A stretch of 64,000 bases of DNA from Clusia tigrina (Eukaryota; Arthropoda; Insecta; Diptera; Clusiidae), in the NCBI GenBank assembly GCA_920105625.2, contig CAKKTE020000276.1:310001-374000 (forward strand), written 5' to 3'. The position numbers were made by a program, and so were the translations under genes. This document shows, piece after piece, positions 13,801-27,979 of the stretch; position 1 is the stretch's first letter; each line of letters begins with the position of its first letter. Under the pieces are notes generated by a model. That model saw only the letters and a program-made list of their open reading frames with translations, was not told the DNA's origin and did no database searches.

Positions 13801-15569
13801 AAACACTGATAAAACTTCAAATGGCCCTAACTTCTATACGGTACGTCCTACACCTATCAAAGTTTGCAGCATACAAATGCTTGCAACTTTTTACTGGAGC
13901 CTCATAAAACCTTGAAATTTTGTAACAATAAAGTACTCGAGCCTCTTGTCAATTTAATCTATCGCTCAAAGCTATGCTACCCTTGAGTCCCAAATCAAAC
14001 ACTGATAAATCTTCAAATGGCCCTAACTTCTATACGGTACGTCCTACACCTATCAAAGCTTGCAACATACAAATGCTTGTAACTTTTTACTGGAGCGTCA
14101 TAAAACCTTGAAATTTTGTAACAATAAAGTACTCGAGCCTCTTGTCAATGTAAGCTATCGCTCAAAGCTATGTTACCCTTGAGTCCCAAATCAAACACTG
14201 ATAAAACTTCAAATGGCCCTAACTTCTATACGGTACGTCCTACTCCTATCAAAGTTTGCAAAATACAAATGCTTGTAACTTTTTACTGGAGCGCCATAAA
14301 ACCTAGAAATTTTGTAACAATAAAGTACTCGAGCCTCTTGTCAATTTAAGCTCTCGCTCAAAGCTATGCTACCCTTGAGTCCCAAATCAAACACTGATAA
14401 AACTTCAAGTGGCCCTAGCTTCTATACGGTGCGTCCTACACCTATCAAAGTTTGCAACATACAAATGCTTGCAACTTTTTTCTGGAGCGTCATAAAACCT
14501 TGAAATTTTGTAACAATAAAGTAGTCGAGCCTCTTGTCAATTTAAGCTATCGCTCAAAGCTATGCTACCCTTGAGTCCCAAATCAAACACTGATAAATTT
14601 TCAAATGGCCCTAACTTCTATACGGTACGTCCTACACCTATCAAAGTTTGCAACATACAAATACTTGTAACTTTTTACTGGAGCGTCATTAAACCTTGAA
14701 ATTTTGTAACAATAAAGTACTCGAGCCTCTTGTCAATTTAACCTATCGCTCAAAGCTATGCTACCCTTGAGTCCCAAATCAAACACTGATAAAACTTCAA
14801 GTGGCCCTATCAAAATTTGCAACATACAAATGCTTGCAACTTTTTTCTGGAGCGTCATAAAATCTTGAAATTTTGTAACAATAAAGTTCTCGAGCCTCTT
14901 GTCAATTTAAGCTATCGCTCAAAGCTATGCTACCCTTCAGTCCCAAATCAAACACTGATAAAATTTCAAATGGCCGTAACTTCTATACGGTACGTCATAC
15001 ACCTACCAAAGTTTGCAACATACAAATGCTTGTAACTTTTTACTGGAGCGTCATAAAACCTTGAAATTTTGTAACAATAAAGTACTCGAGCCTCTTGTCA
15101 ATTTAAGCTATCGCTCAAAGCTATGCTACCCTTGAGTCAAAAATCAAACACTGATAAAACTTTAAATGGCCCTAACTTCTATATGGTACGTCCTACACCT
15201 ATCAAAGTTTGCAACATACAAATGCTTGCAACTTTTTACTGGAGCGTCATAAAACCTTGAAATTTTGTAACAATAAAGTACCCGAGACTCTTATCAATTT
15301 AAGCTATCGCTCAAAGCTATGCTACCCTTGAGTCCCAAATCAAACATTGATAAATCTTCAAATGGCCCTAACTTGTATACGGTACGTCCTACACCATTCA
15401 AGGTTTGCAACATACAAATGCTTGTAACTTTTTACTGGAGCCTCATAAAACCTTGAAATTTTGTAACAATAAAGTACTCGAGCCTCTTGTCAATTTAAGC
15501 TATCTCTCAAAGCTATGTTACCCTTGAGTCCCAAATAAAACACTGATAAAACTTCAAATGGCCCTAACT
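8401..15569 (+). repeat. Three copies of an ~8-10 monomer block (offsets 3,303 and 1,933 bp)
   Basis: The variant CACCTATGAAAG begins its monomer at 8,401, 11,704 and 13,637. The short monomer with CAAGTGGCCCTATCAAA, which lacks the TTCTATACGGT... stretch, recurs just before 9,581, 12,884 and 14,817 with the same two offsets. The second and third copies are tandem with a 1,933-bp unit. The first is separated by extra monomers, some of them from the 2,520-bp duplication. This shows overlapping rounds of unequal exchange or block amplification. Confidence 0.87.
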
Positions 15570-18500
15570 TCCATATGGTACGTCCTACACTTATCAAAGT
15601 TTGCAACATACAAATGCTTGTAACTTTTTACTGGAGCGTCATAAAACCTTGAAATTTTGTAACAATAAAGTACTCGAGCCTCTTGTCAATTTAAGTTATC
15701 GCTCAAAGCTATGCTACCCTTGAGTCCCAAATCAAACACTGATAAAACTTCAAATAGCCCTAACTTTTACACGGTACGTCCTACACCTATCAAAGTTTGC
15801 AACATACAATTGCTTGTAACTTTTTACTGGAGCGTCATAAAACCTTGAATTTTTGTAACAATAAAGTACTCGAGCCTCTTGTCAATTTAAGCTATCGCTC
15901 AAAGCTTTGCTACCCTTGAGTCCCAAATAAAACACTGATAAAACTACAAATGGCCCTAACTTCTATACGGTACGTCCTACACCTATCAAAGTTTGCAACA
16001 TACAAATGCTTTTAACTTTTTACTGGAGCGTCATAAAACCTTGAAAATTTGTAACAATAAAGTACTCGAGCCTCTTGTCAATGTAAGCTATCGCTCCAAG
16101 CTATGCTACCCTTGAGTCCCAAATCAAACACTGATAAAACTTCAAATGGCCCTAAACTCTATACGGTACGCCATACACCTATCAAAGTTTGCAACATACA
16201 AATGCTTGTAAGTTTTTACTGGAGCGTCATAAAACCTTGAAATTTTGTAACAATAAAGTACTCGAGCCTCTTGTCAATTTAAGCTATCGCTCAAAGCTAT
16301 GTTACCCTTGAGTCCCAAATCAAACAATGATAAAACTTCAAATGGCCCTAACTTCTATACGGTACGTCCTACTCCTATCAAAGTTTGCAACATACAAATG
16401 CTTGTAACTTTTTACTGGAGCGCCATAAAACCTAGAAATTTTGTAACAATAAAGTACTCGAGCCTCTTGTCAATTAAAGCTATCGCTCAAAGCTATGCTA
16501 CCCTGAGTCCCAAATCAAACACTGATAAAACTTCAAGTGGCCCTAGCTTCTATACGGTGCGTCCTACACCTATCAAAGTTTGCAACATACAAATGCTTGC
16601 AACTTTTTTCTGGAGCGTCATAAAACCTTGAAATTTTGTAACAATAAAGTTCTCGAGCCTCTTGTCAACTAAGCTATCGCTCAAAGCTATGCTACCCTTG
16701 AGTCGCAAATCAAACACTGATAAATCTTCAAATGGCCCTAATTTCTATACGGTACGTCCTACACCAATCAAAGTTTGCAACATACAATTGCTTGTAACTT
16801 TTTAGTGGAGCGTCATAAAACCTTGAAATTTTGTAACAATAAAGTAGTCGAGCCTCTTGTCAATTTAAGCTATCGCTCAAAGCTATGCTACCCTTGAGTC
16901 CCAAATGAAACACTGATAAATCTTCAAATGGCCCTAACTTCTATACGGCACGTCCTACACCTATCAAAGTTTGCAACATACAAATACTTGTAACTTTTTA
17001 CTGGAGCGTCATAAAACCTTGAAATTTTGTAACAATAAAGTACTCGAGCCTCTTGTCAATTTAACCTATCGCTCAAAGCTATGCTACCCTTGAGTCCCAA
17101 ATCAAACACTGATAAAACTTCAAGTGGCCCTAGCTTCTATATGGTGCGTCCTACACCTATCAAAGTTTGCAACATACAAATGCTTGCAACTTTTTTCTGG
17201 AGCGTCATAAAACCTTGAAATTTTGTAACAATAAAGTTCTCGAGCCTCTTGTCAACTAAGCTATCGCTCAAAGCTATGCTACCCTTGAGTCGCAAATCAA
17301 ACACTGATAAATCTTCAAATGGCCCTAATTTCTATACGGTACGTCCTACACCAATCAAAGTTTGCAACATACAATTGCTTGTAACTTTTTACTGGAGCGT
17401 CATAAAACCTTGAAATTTTGTAACAATAAAGTAGTCGAGCCTCTTGTCAATTTAAGCTATCGCTCAAAGCTATGCTACCCTTGAGTCCCAAATCAAACAC
17501 TGATAAATCTTCGAGTGGCCCTAACTTTTATGCGGTACGTCCTACACCTATCAAAGTTTGCAACATACAAATACTTGTAACTTTTTACTGGAGCGTCGTA
17601 AAACCTTGAAATTTTGTAACAAAAAAGTACTCGAGCCTCTTTTCAATTTAAGTTATCGCTCACAGCTATGCTACCCTTTAGTCCCAAATCAATCACTGAT
17701 AAAACTTTAAATGGCCTTAACTTCTATAAAGTACGTCCTACACCTATCAAAGTTTGCAACGTACAAATGCTTGTAACTTTTTACTAGAGCGTCATAAAAC
17801 CTTGAAATTTTGTAACAATAAAGTACTCGAGCCTCTTGTCAATTCAAGCTATCGCTCAAAGCTATGCTACCCTTGAGTACCAAATCAAACACTGATAAAA
17901 CTTCAAATGGCCCTAACTTATATACGGTACGTCCTACACCTATCAAAGTTTGCAACATACAAATACTTGCAGCTTTTTACTGGATCCTCATAAAACCTTG
18001 AAATTTTGTAACAATAAAGTACTCGAGCCTCTTGTCAATTTAAACTATCGCTCAAAGCTATGCTACCCTTCAGTCCCAAATCAAACACTGATAAAATTTC
18101 AAATGGCCGTAACTTCTATACGGTACGTCATACACCTACCAAAGTTTGCAACATACAAATGCTTGTAACTTTTTACTGGAGCGTCATAAAACCTTGAAAT
18201 TTTGTAACAATAAAGTACTCGAGCCTCTTGTCAATTTAAGCTATCGCTCAAAGCTATGCTACCCTTGAGTCAAAAATCAAACACTGATAAAACTTCAAAT
18301 GGCCCTAACTTCTATATGGTACGTCCTACACCTATCAAAGTTTGCAACATACAAATGCTTGTAACTTTTTACTGGAGCCTCATAAAACCTTGAAATTTTG
18401 TAACAATAAAGTACTCGAGCCTCTTGTCAATTTAAGCTATCGCTCAAAGCTATGTTACCCTTGAGTCCCAAATAAAACACTGATAAAACTTCAAATGGCC

Positions 18501-19259
18501 CTAACTTCCATATGGTACGTCCTACACTTATCAAAGTTTGCAACATACAAATGCTTGCAACTTTTTACTGGAGCGTCATAAAACCTTGAAATTTTGTAAC
18601 AATAAAGTACCCGAGACTCTTATCAATTTAAGCTATCGCTCAAAGCTATGCTACCCTTGAGTCCCAAATCAAACACTGATAAATCTTCAAATGGCCCTAA
18701 CTTGTATACGGTACGTCCTACACCTATCAAAGTTTGCAACATACAAATGCTTGTAACTTTTTACTGGAGCCTCATAAAACCTTGAAATTTTGTAACAATA
18801 AAGTACTCGAGCCTCTTGTCAATTTAAGCTATCGCTCAAAGCTATGTTACCCTTGAGTCCCAAATAAAACACTGATAAAACTTCAAATGGCCCTAACTTC
18901 CATATGGTACGTCCTACACTTATCAAAGTTTGCAACATACAAATGCTTCTAACTTTTTACTGGAGCGTCATAAAACCTTGAAATTTTGTAACAATAAAGT
19001 ACTCGAGCCTCTTGTCAATGTAAGCTATCGCTCAAAGCTATGCTACCCTTGAGTCCCAAATAAAACACTGATAAAACTTCAAATGGCCCTAAACTCTATA
19101 CGGTACGCCATACACCTATCAAAGTTTGCAACATACAAATGCTTGTAAGTTTTTACTGGAGCGTCATAAAACCTTGAAATTTTGTAACAATAAAGTACTC
19201 GAGCCTCTTGTCAATTTAAGCTATCGCTCAAAGGTATGCTACCCTTGAGTCCCAAATCA

Positions 19260-22200
19260 AACACTGATAAATCTTCAAATGGCCCTAACTTCTATAGGGT
19301 AGTCCTACACCTATCAAAGTTTGCAACATACAAATACTTGTAACTTTTTACTGGAGCGTCATAAAACCTTGATATTTTGTAACAATAAAGTACTCGAGCC
19401 TCTTGTCAATTTAAGCTATCGCTCAAAGCTATGCTACCCTGGAGTCCCAAATCAATCACTGATAAAACTTCAAATGGCCCTAACTTTTATAAAGTACGTC
19501 CTACACCTATCAAAGTTTGCAACATACAAATGCTTGTAACTTTTTACTAGAGCGTCATAAAACCTTGAAATTTTGTAGCAATACAGTACTCGAGCCTCTT
19601 GTCAACTTAACTTATCGCTCAAAGTTATGCTACCCTTGAGTCCCAAATCAAACACTGATAAAAGTTCAAATGGCCCTAACTTCTATACGGTACGTCCTAC
19701 ACCTATCAAAGTTTGCAACATACAAATGCTTGTAACTTTTTACTGGAGCGTCATAAAACCTTGAAATTTTGTAACAATAAAGTACTCGAGCCTCTTGTCA
19801 ATTTAAGCTATCGCTCAAAGCTATGCTACCCTTGAATCTCAAATCAAACACTCATAAAACTTCAAATGGCCCTAACTTCTATACGGTACATCCTACACCT
19901 ATCAAAGTTTGCAACATACAAATGCTTGTAACTTCTTACTGGAGCGTCATAAAACGTTAAAATTTTGTAACAATAAAGTACTCGAGCCTCTTGTCAATTT
20001 AAGTTATCGCTCAAAGCTATGCTACCCTTGAGTCCCAAATCAAACACTGATAAAACTTCAAATAGCCCTAACTTCTATACGGTACGTCATACACCTATCA
20101 AAGTTTGCAACATACAAATGCTTGTAAGTTTTTACTGCAGCGTCATAAAACCTTGAAATTTTATAACAATAAAGTACTCAAGCCTCTTGTCAATTTAAGC
20201 TATCGCTCAAAGCTATGCTACCCTTGAGTCCCAAATCAAACACTGATAAAACTTCAAATGGCCCTAACTTCTATATGGTACGTGCTACACCTATCAAAGT
20301 TTGCAACATACAAATGCTTGTAATTTTTTACTGGAGCGTCATAAAACCTTGAAATTTTGAAACAATAAAGTACTCGAGCCTCTTGTCAACTTAAGCTATC
20401 GCTCAAAGCTATGCTACCCTTGAGTCCCAAATCAAACACTGATAAATCTTCAAATGGCCCTAACTTCTATACGGTAGTCCTACACCTATCAAAGTTTGCA
20501 ACATACAAATACTTGTAACTTTTTACTGGAGCGTCATAAAACCTTGATATTTTGTAACAATAAAGTACTCGAGCCTCTTGTCAATTTTAGCTATCGCTCA
20601 AAGCTCTGCTACCGTGGAGTCCCAAATCAATCACTGATAAAACTTCAAATGGCCCTAACTTCTATAAAGTACGTCCTACACCTATCAAAGTTTGCAACAT
20701 ACAAATGCTTGTAACTTTTTACTAGAGCGTCATAAAACCTTGAAATTTTGTAACAATACAGTAATCGAGCCTCTTGTCAATTTAACTTATCGCTCAAAGC
20801 TATGCTACCCTTGAGTCCCAAATCAAACACTGATAAAACTTCAAATGGCCCTAACTTCTATACGGTACGTCCTACACCTATCAAAGTTTGCAACATACAA
20901 ATGCTTGTAACTTCTTACTGGAGCGTCATAAAACCTTGAAATTTTGTAACAATAAAGTACTCGAGCCTCTTGTCAATTTAAGCTATCGCTCAAAGCTATG
21001 CTACCCTTGAGTCACAAATCAAACACTGATAAAACTACAAATGGCCCTAACTTCTATACGGTACGTCCTACACCTATCAAAGTTTGCAACATACAAATAC
21101 TTGTAAGTTTTTACTGGAGCGTCATAAAACCTTGAAATTTTCAAACAATAAAGTACTCGAGCCTCTTGTCAATTTAAGCTATCGCTCAAAGCTATGCTAC
21201 CCTTGAGTCCCAAATCAAACACTGATAAATCTTCAAATGGCCCTAACTTCTATACGGTAGTCCTACACCTATCAAAGTTTGCAACATACAAATACTTGTA
21301 ACTTTTTACTGGAGCGTCATAAAACCTTGATATTTTGTAACAATAAAGTACTCGAGCCTCTTGTCAATTTAAGCTATCGCTCAAAGCTATGCTACCCTGG
21401 AGTCCCAAATCAATCACTGATAAAACTTCAAATGGCCCTAACTTCTATAAAGTACGTCCTACACCTATCAAAGTTTGCAACATACAAATGCTTGTAACTT
21501 TTTACCAGAGCGTCATAAAACCTTGAAATTTTGTAACAATACAGTACTCGAGCCTCTTGTCAACTTAACTTATCGCTCAAAGTTATGCTACCCTTGAGTC
21601 CCAAATCAAACACTGATAAAAGTTCAAATGGCCCTAACTTCTATACGGTACGTCCTACACCTATCAAAGTTTGCAACATACAAATGCTTGTAACTTTTTA
21701 CTGGAGCGTCATAAAACCTTGAAATTTTGTAACAATAAAGTACTCGAGCCTCTTGTCAATTTAAGCTGTCGCTCAAAGCTATGCTACCCTTGAATCTCAA
21801 ATCAAACACTGATAAAACTTCAAATGGCCCTAACTTCTATACGGTACGTCCTACATCTATCAAAGTTTGCAACATACAAATGCTTGCAACTTTTTACTGG
21901 AGCCTCATAAAACCTTGAAATTTTCTAACAATAAAGTATTCGAGCCTCTTGTCAATTTAAGCTATCGCTCAAAGCTATGCTACCCTTGAGTCCCAAATCA
22001 AACACTGATAAATCTTCAAATGGCCCTAACTTCTATACGGTACATCCTACACCTATCAAAGTTTGCAACATACAAATGCTTGTAACTTCTTACTGGAGCG
22101 TCATAAAACGTTAAAATTTTGTAACAATAAAGTACTCGAGCCTCTTGTCAATTTAAGTTATCGCTCAAAGCTATGCTACCCTTGAGTCCCAAATCAAACA

Positions 22201-24170
22201 CTGATAAAACTTCAAATAGCCCTAACTTCTATACGGTACGTAATACACCTATCAAAGTTTGCAACATACAAATGCTTGTAAGTTTTTACTTCAGCGTCAT
22301 AAAACCTTGAAATTTTGTAACAATAAAGTACTCAAGCCTCTTGTCAATTTAAGCTATCGCTCAAAGCTATGCTACCCTTGAGTCCCAAATCAAACACTGA
22401 TAAAACTTCAAATGGCCCTAACTTCTATATGGTACGTGCTAGACCTATCAAAGTTTGCAACATACAAATGCTTGTAATTTTTTACTGGAGCGTCATAAAA
22501 CCTTGAAATTTTGAAACAATAAAGTACTCGAGCCTCTTATCAACTTAAGCTATCGCTCAAAGCTATGCTACCCTTGAGTCCCAAATCAAACACTGATAAA
22601 TCTTCAAATGGCCCTAACTTCTATACGGTAGTCCTACACCTATCAAAGTTTGCAACATACAAATACTTGTAACTTTTTACTGGAGCGTCATAAAACCTTG
22701 ATATTTTGTAACAATAAAGTACTCGAGCCTCTTGTCAATTTAAGCTATCGCTCAAAGCTCTGCTACCCTGGAGTCCCAAATCAATCACTGATAAAACTTC
22801 AAATGGCCCTAACTTCTATAAAGTACGTCCTACACCTATCAAAGTTTGCAACATACAAATGCTTGTAACTTTTTACTAGAGCGTCATAAAACCTTGAAAT
22901 TTTGTAACAATACAGTAATCGAGCCTCTTGTCAATTTAACTTATAGCTCAAAGCTATGCTACCCTTGAGTCCCAAATCAAACACTGATAAAACTTCAAAT
23001 GGCCCTAACTTCTATACGGTACGTCCTACACCTATCAAAGTTTGCAACATACAAATGCTTGTAACTTCTTACTGGAGCGTCATAAAACCTTGAAATTTTG
23101 TAACAATAAAGTACTCGAGCCTCTTGTCAATTTAAGCTATCGCTCAAAGCTATGCTACCCTTGAGTCACAAATCAAACACTGATAAAACTTCAAATGGCC
23201 CTAACTTCTATACGGTACGTCCTACACCTATCAAAGTTTGCAACATACAAATGCTTTTAACTTTTTACTGGAGCGTCATAAAACCTTGAAATTTTGTAAC
23301 AATAAAGTACTCGAGCCTCTTGTCAATGTAAGCTATCGCTCAAAGTTATGCTACCCTTGAGTCCCAAATCAAACACTGATAAAACTTCAAATGGCCCTAA
23401 ACTCTATACGGTACGTCATACACCTATCAAAGTTTGCAACATACAAATGCTTGTAAGTTTTTACTGCAGCGTCATAAAACCTTGAAATTTTGTAACAATA
23501 AAGTACTCAAGCCTCTTGTCAATTTAAGCTATCGCTCAAAGCTATGCTACCCTTGAGTCCCAAATTAAACACTGATAAAACTTCAAATGGCCCTAACTTC
23601 TATATGTTACGTGCTACACCTATCAAAGTTTGCAACATACAAATGCTTGTAATTCTTTACTGGAGCGTCATAAAACCTTGAAATTTTGTAACAATAAAGT
23701 ACTCGAGCCTCTTGTCAACTTAAGCTATCGCTCAAAGGTATGCTACCCTTGAGTCCCAAATCAAACACTGAAAAATCTTCAAATGGCCCTAACTTCTATA
23801 CGGTAGTCCTACACCTATCAAAGTTTGCAACATACAAATACTTGTAACTTTTTACTGGAGCGTCATAAAACCTTGATATTTTGTAACAATAAAGTACTCG
23901 AGCCTCTTGTCAATTTTAGCTATCGCTCAAAGCTATGCTACCCTGGAGTCCCAATTCAATCACTGATAAAACTTCAATTGGCCCTAACTTCTATAAAGTA
24001 CGTCCTACACCTATCAAAGTTTGCAACATACAAATGCTTGTAACTTTTTACTAGAGCGTCATAAAACCTTGAAATTTTGTAACAATACAGTACTCGAGCC
24101 TCTTGTCAATTTAACTTATCGCTCAAAGCTATGCTACCCTTGAGTCCCAAATCAAACACTGATAAAACTT
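19260..24170 (+). repeat. Nested 10/11-monomer higher-order repeat
   Basis: The variant CCCTGGAGTCCCAAATCAATC occurs in monomers starting near 19,321, 20,496, 21,279, 22,650 and 23,825. Shared variants link 19.26-19.84 kb to 21.22-21.80 kb at offset 1,958 (10 monomers). They link 19,885-21,050 to 22,039-23,200 at offset 2,154 (11 monomers; for example GGTACATCC at 19,885 and 22,039, GAGTCACAAATC near 21,010 and 23,164). The simplest reading is a 10-mer HOR whose second copy gained one monomer near 21.85-22.04 kb. An internal 1,175-bp (6-mer) offset also occurs twice. Confidence 0.85.
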
Positions 24171-24479
24171 CAAATGGCCCTAACTTCTATACGGTACGTC
24201 CTACAGCTATCAAAGTTTGCAACATACAAATGCTTTTAACTTTTTACTGGAGCGTCATAAAACCTTGAAATTTTGTAACAATAAAGTACTCGAGCCTCTT
24301 GTCAATTTAAGCTATCGCTCAAAGCTATGCTACCCTTGAGTCTCAAATCAAACACTGATAAAACTTAAAATGGCCCTAACTTCTATACGGTACGTCCTAC
24401 ACCTATCAAAGTTTGCAACATACAAATGCTTGCAACTTTTTACTGGAGCCTCATAAAACCTTGAAATTTTGTAACAATA

Positions 24480-25100
24480 AAGTACTCGAGCCTCTTGTCA
24501 ATTTAAGCTATGCTACCCTTGAGTCCCAAATCAAACACTGATAAAACTTCAAATGGCCCTAAACTCTATACGGTACGTCATACACCTATCAAAGTTTGCA
24601 ACATACAAATTCCTGTAAGTTTTTACTGGAGCTTCATAAAACCTTGAAAGTTTGTAACAATAAAGTACTCGAGCCTCTTGTCAATTTAAGCTATCGCTCA
24701 AAGCTATGCTACCCTTCAGTCCCAAATCAAACACTGATAAAATTTCAAATGGCCCTAACTTCTATACGGTACGTCCTACACCTATCAAAGTTTGCAACAT
24801 ACAAATGCTTTTAACTTTTTACTGGAGCGTCATAAAACCTTGAAATTTTGTAACAATAAAGTACTCGAGCCTCTTGTCAATTTAAGCTATCGCTCAAAGC
24901 TATGCTACCCTTGAGTCTCAAATCAAACACTGATAAAACTTCAAATGGCCCTAACTTCTATACGGTACGTCCTACACCTATCAAAGTTTGCAACATACAA
25001 ATGCTTGCAACTTTTTACTGGAGCATCATAAAACCTTGAAATTTTGTAACAATAAAGTACTCGAGCCTCTTGTCAATTTAAGCTATGCTACCCTTGAGTC
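24480..25100 (+). repeat. Short monomers with a 13-bp deletion
   Basis: At about 24,500 and 25,080 (and again at 27,612) the usual stretch AAGCTATCGCTCAAAGCTATG is reduced to AAGCTATG. The missing 13 bp lie between two direct copies of AAGCTAT, as expected for slippage or recombination between short direct repeats. Monomers are about 183 bp. The first two are about 580 bp apart and sit in a small 3-monomer repeat that also shares the variant TTGAGTCTCAAATC. Confidence 0.8.
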
Positions 25101-27979
25101 CCAAATCAAACACTGATAAAACTTCAAATGGCCCTAACTTCTATACGGTACGTCCTACACCTATCAAAGTTTGCAACATACAAATGCTTTTAACTTTTTA
25201 CTGGAGCGTCATAAAACCTTGAAATTTTGTAACAATAAAGTACTCGAGCCTCTTGTCAATTTAAGCTATCGCTCAAAGCTATGCTACCCTTGAGTCTCAA
25301 ATCAAACACTGATAAAACTTCAAATGGCCCTAACTTCTATACGGTACGTCCTACACCTATCAAAGTTTGCAACATACAAATGCTTGCAACTTTTTACTGG
25401 AGCCTCATAAAACCTTGAAATTTTGTAACAATAAAGTACTCGAGCCTCTTGTCAATTTAAGCTATCGCTCAAAGCTATGCTACCCTTGAGTCCCAAATCA
25501 AACACTGATAAAACTTCAAATGGCCCTAAACTCTATACGGTACGTCATACACCTATCAAAGTTTGCAACATACAAATGCTTGTAAGTTTTTACTGGAGCG
25601 TCACAAAACCTTGAAATTTTGTAACAATAAAGTACTCGAGAATCTTGTCAATTTAAGCTATCGCTCAAAGCTATGCTACCCTTGAGTCCCAAATCAAACA
25701 CTGATAAAACTTCAAATGGCCCTAACTTATATATGGTACGTCCTACACCTATCAACGTTTGCAACATACAAATGCTTGTAATTTTTTACTGGAGCGTCAT
25801 AGAACCTTGAAATTTTGTAACAATAAAGTACTCGAGCCTCTTGTCAATTTAAGCTATCGCTCAAAGCTATGCTACCCTTGAGTCCCAAATCAAACACTGA
25901 TAAATCTTCAAATGGCCCTATCTTCTATACGATAGTCCTACACCAATCAAAGTTTGCAACATACAAATACTTGTAACTTTTTACTGGAGCGTCATAAAAC
26001 CTTGATATTTTGTAACAATAAAGTACTCGAGCCTCTTGTCAATTTAAGCTATCGCTCAAAGCTATGCTACCCTTGAGTCTCAAATCAAACACTGATAAAA
26101 CTTCAAATGGCCCTAACTTCTATATGGTACGTCCTACACCTATCAAAGTTTGCAACATACAAATGCTTGTAATTTTTTACTGGAGCGTCATAAAACCTTG
26201 AAATTTTGTAACTGTAAAGTACTCGAGCCTCTTGTTAATTAAAGATATCGCTCAAAAGCTATGCTACCCTTGAGTCCCAAATCAAACACTGATAAATCTT
26301 CAAATGGCCCTATCTTCTATACGATAGTCCTACACCTATCAAAGTTTGCAACATACAAATACTTGTAACTTTTTACTGGAGCGTCATAAAACCTTGATAT
26401 TTTGTAACAATAAAGTACTCGAGCCTCTTGTCAATTTAAGCTATCGCTCAAAGCTATGCTACCCTGGAGTCCCAAATCAATCACTGATAAAACTTCAAAT
26501 GGCCCTAACTTCAATAAAGTACGTCCTACACCTATCAAAGTTTGCAACATACAAATGCTTGTAACTTTTTACTAGAACGTCATAAAACCTTGAAATTTTG
26601 TAACAATAAAGTACTCGAGCCTCTTGTCAATTTAACTTATCGCTCAAAGCTATGCTACCCTTGAGTCCCAAATCAAACACTGATAAAACTTCAAATGGCC
26701 CTAACTTCTATACGGTACGTCCTACACCTATCAAAGTTTGCAACATACAAATGCTTTTAACTTTTTACTGGAGCGTCATAAAACCTTGAAATTTTGTAAC
26801 AATAAAGTGCTCGAGCCTCTTGTCAATTTAAGCTATCGCTCAAAGCTATGCTACCCTTGAGTCCCAAATCAAACACTGATAAATCTTCAAATGGCCCTAA
26901 CTTCTATACGGTACGTCCTACACCTATCAAAGCTTGCAACATACAAATGCTTGTAACTTTTTACTGGAGCGTCATAAAACCTTGAAATTTTGTAACAATA
27001 AAGTTCTCGAGCCTCTTGTCAATTAAGCTATCGCTCAAAGCTATGCTACCCTTGAGTCGCAAATCAAACACTGATAAATCTTCAAATGGCCCTAATTTCT
27101 ATACGGTACGTCCTACACCTATCAAAGTTTGTAACATACAATTGCTTGTAACTTTTTACTGGAGCGTCATAAAACCTTGAAATTTTGTAACAATAAAGTA
27201 CTCGATCCTCTTGTCAATTTAAGCTATCGGTCAAAGCTATGCTACCCTTGAGTCCCAAATCAAGCACTGATAAATCTTCAAATGGCCCTAACTTCTATAC
27301 GGTACGTCCTACACCTATCAAAGTTTGCAACATACAAATACTTGTAACTTTTTACTGGAGCGTCATAAAACCTTGAAATTTTGTAACAATAAAGTACTCG
27401 AGCCTCTTGTCAATTTAAGCTATCGCTCAAAGCTATGCTACCCTTTAGTCCCAAATCAATCACTGAGAAAACTTCAAATGGCCTTAACTTCTATAAAGTA
27501 CGTCCTACACCTATCAAAATTTGCAACGTACAAATGCTTGTAACTTTTTACTAGAGCGTCATAAAACCTTGAAATTTTGTAACAATAAAGTACTCGAGCC
27601 TCTTGTCAATTTAAGCTATGCTACCATTGAGTCCCAAATAAAACACTGATAAAACTACAAATGGCCATAACTTCTATATGGTACGTCCTACACCTATCAA
27701 AGTTTGCAACATACAAATACTTGTAACTTTTTACTGGAGCGTCATAAAATCTTGATATTTTGTAACAATAAAGTACTCGAGCCTCTTGTCAATTTAAGCA
27801 ATCGCTCAAAGCTATGCTACCCTTGAGTCCCAAATCAATCACTGATAAAACTTCAAATGGCCCTAACTTCTATAAAGTACGTCCTACACCTATCAAAGTT
27901 TGCAACGTACAAATGCTTGTAACTATTTACTAGAGCGTCATCAAACCTTGAAATTTTGTAACAATACAGTACTCGAGCC

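Noticed and set aside
2751..27543. Repeated 72-79 codon plus-strand ORFs (N-terminus like QHTNTCNFLLERHK)
   Set aside because: They are satellite monomers read in one frame, usually starting at TTG rather than ATG, and their ends follow monomer indels. Recurrence comes from the repeat, not from protein selection; 196 is not a multiple of three.
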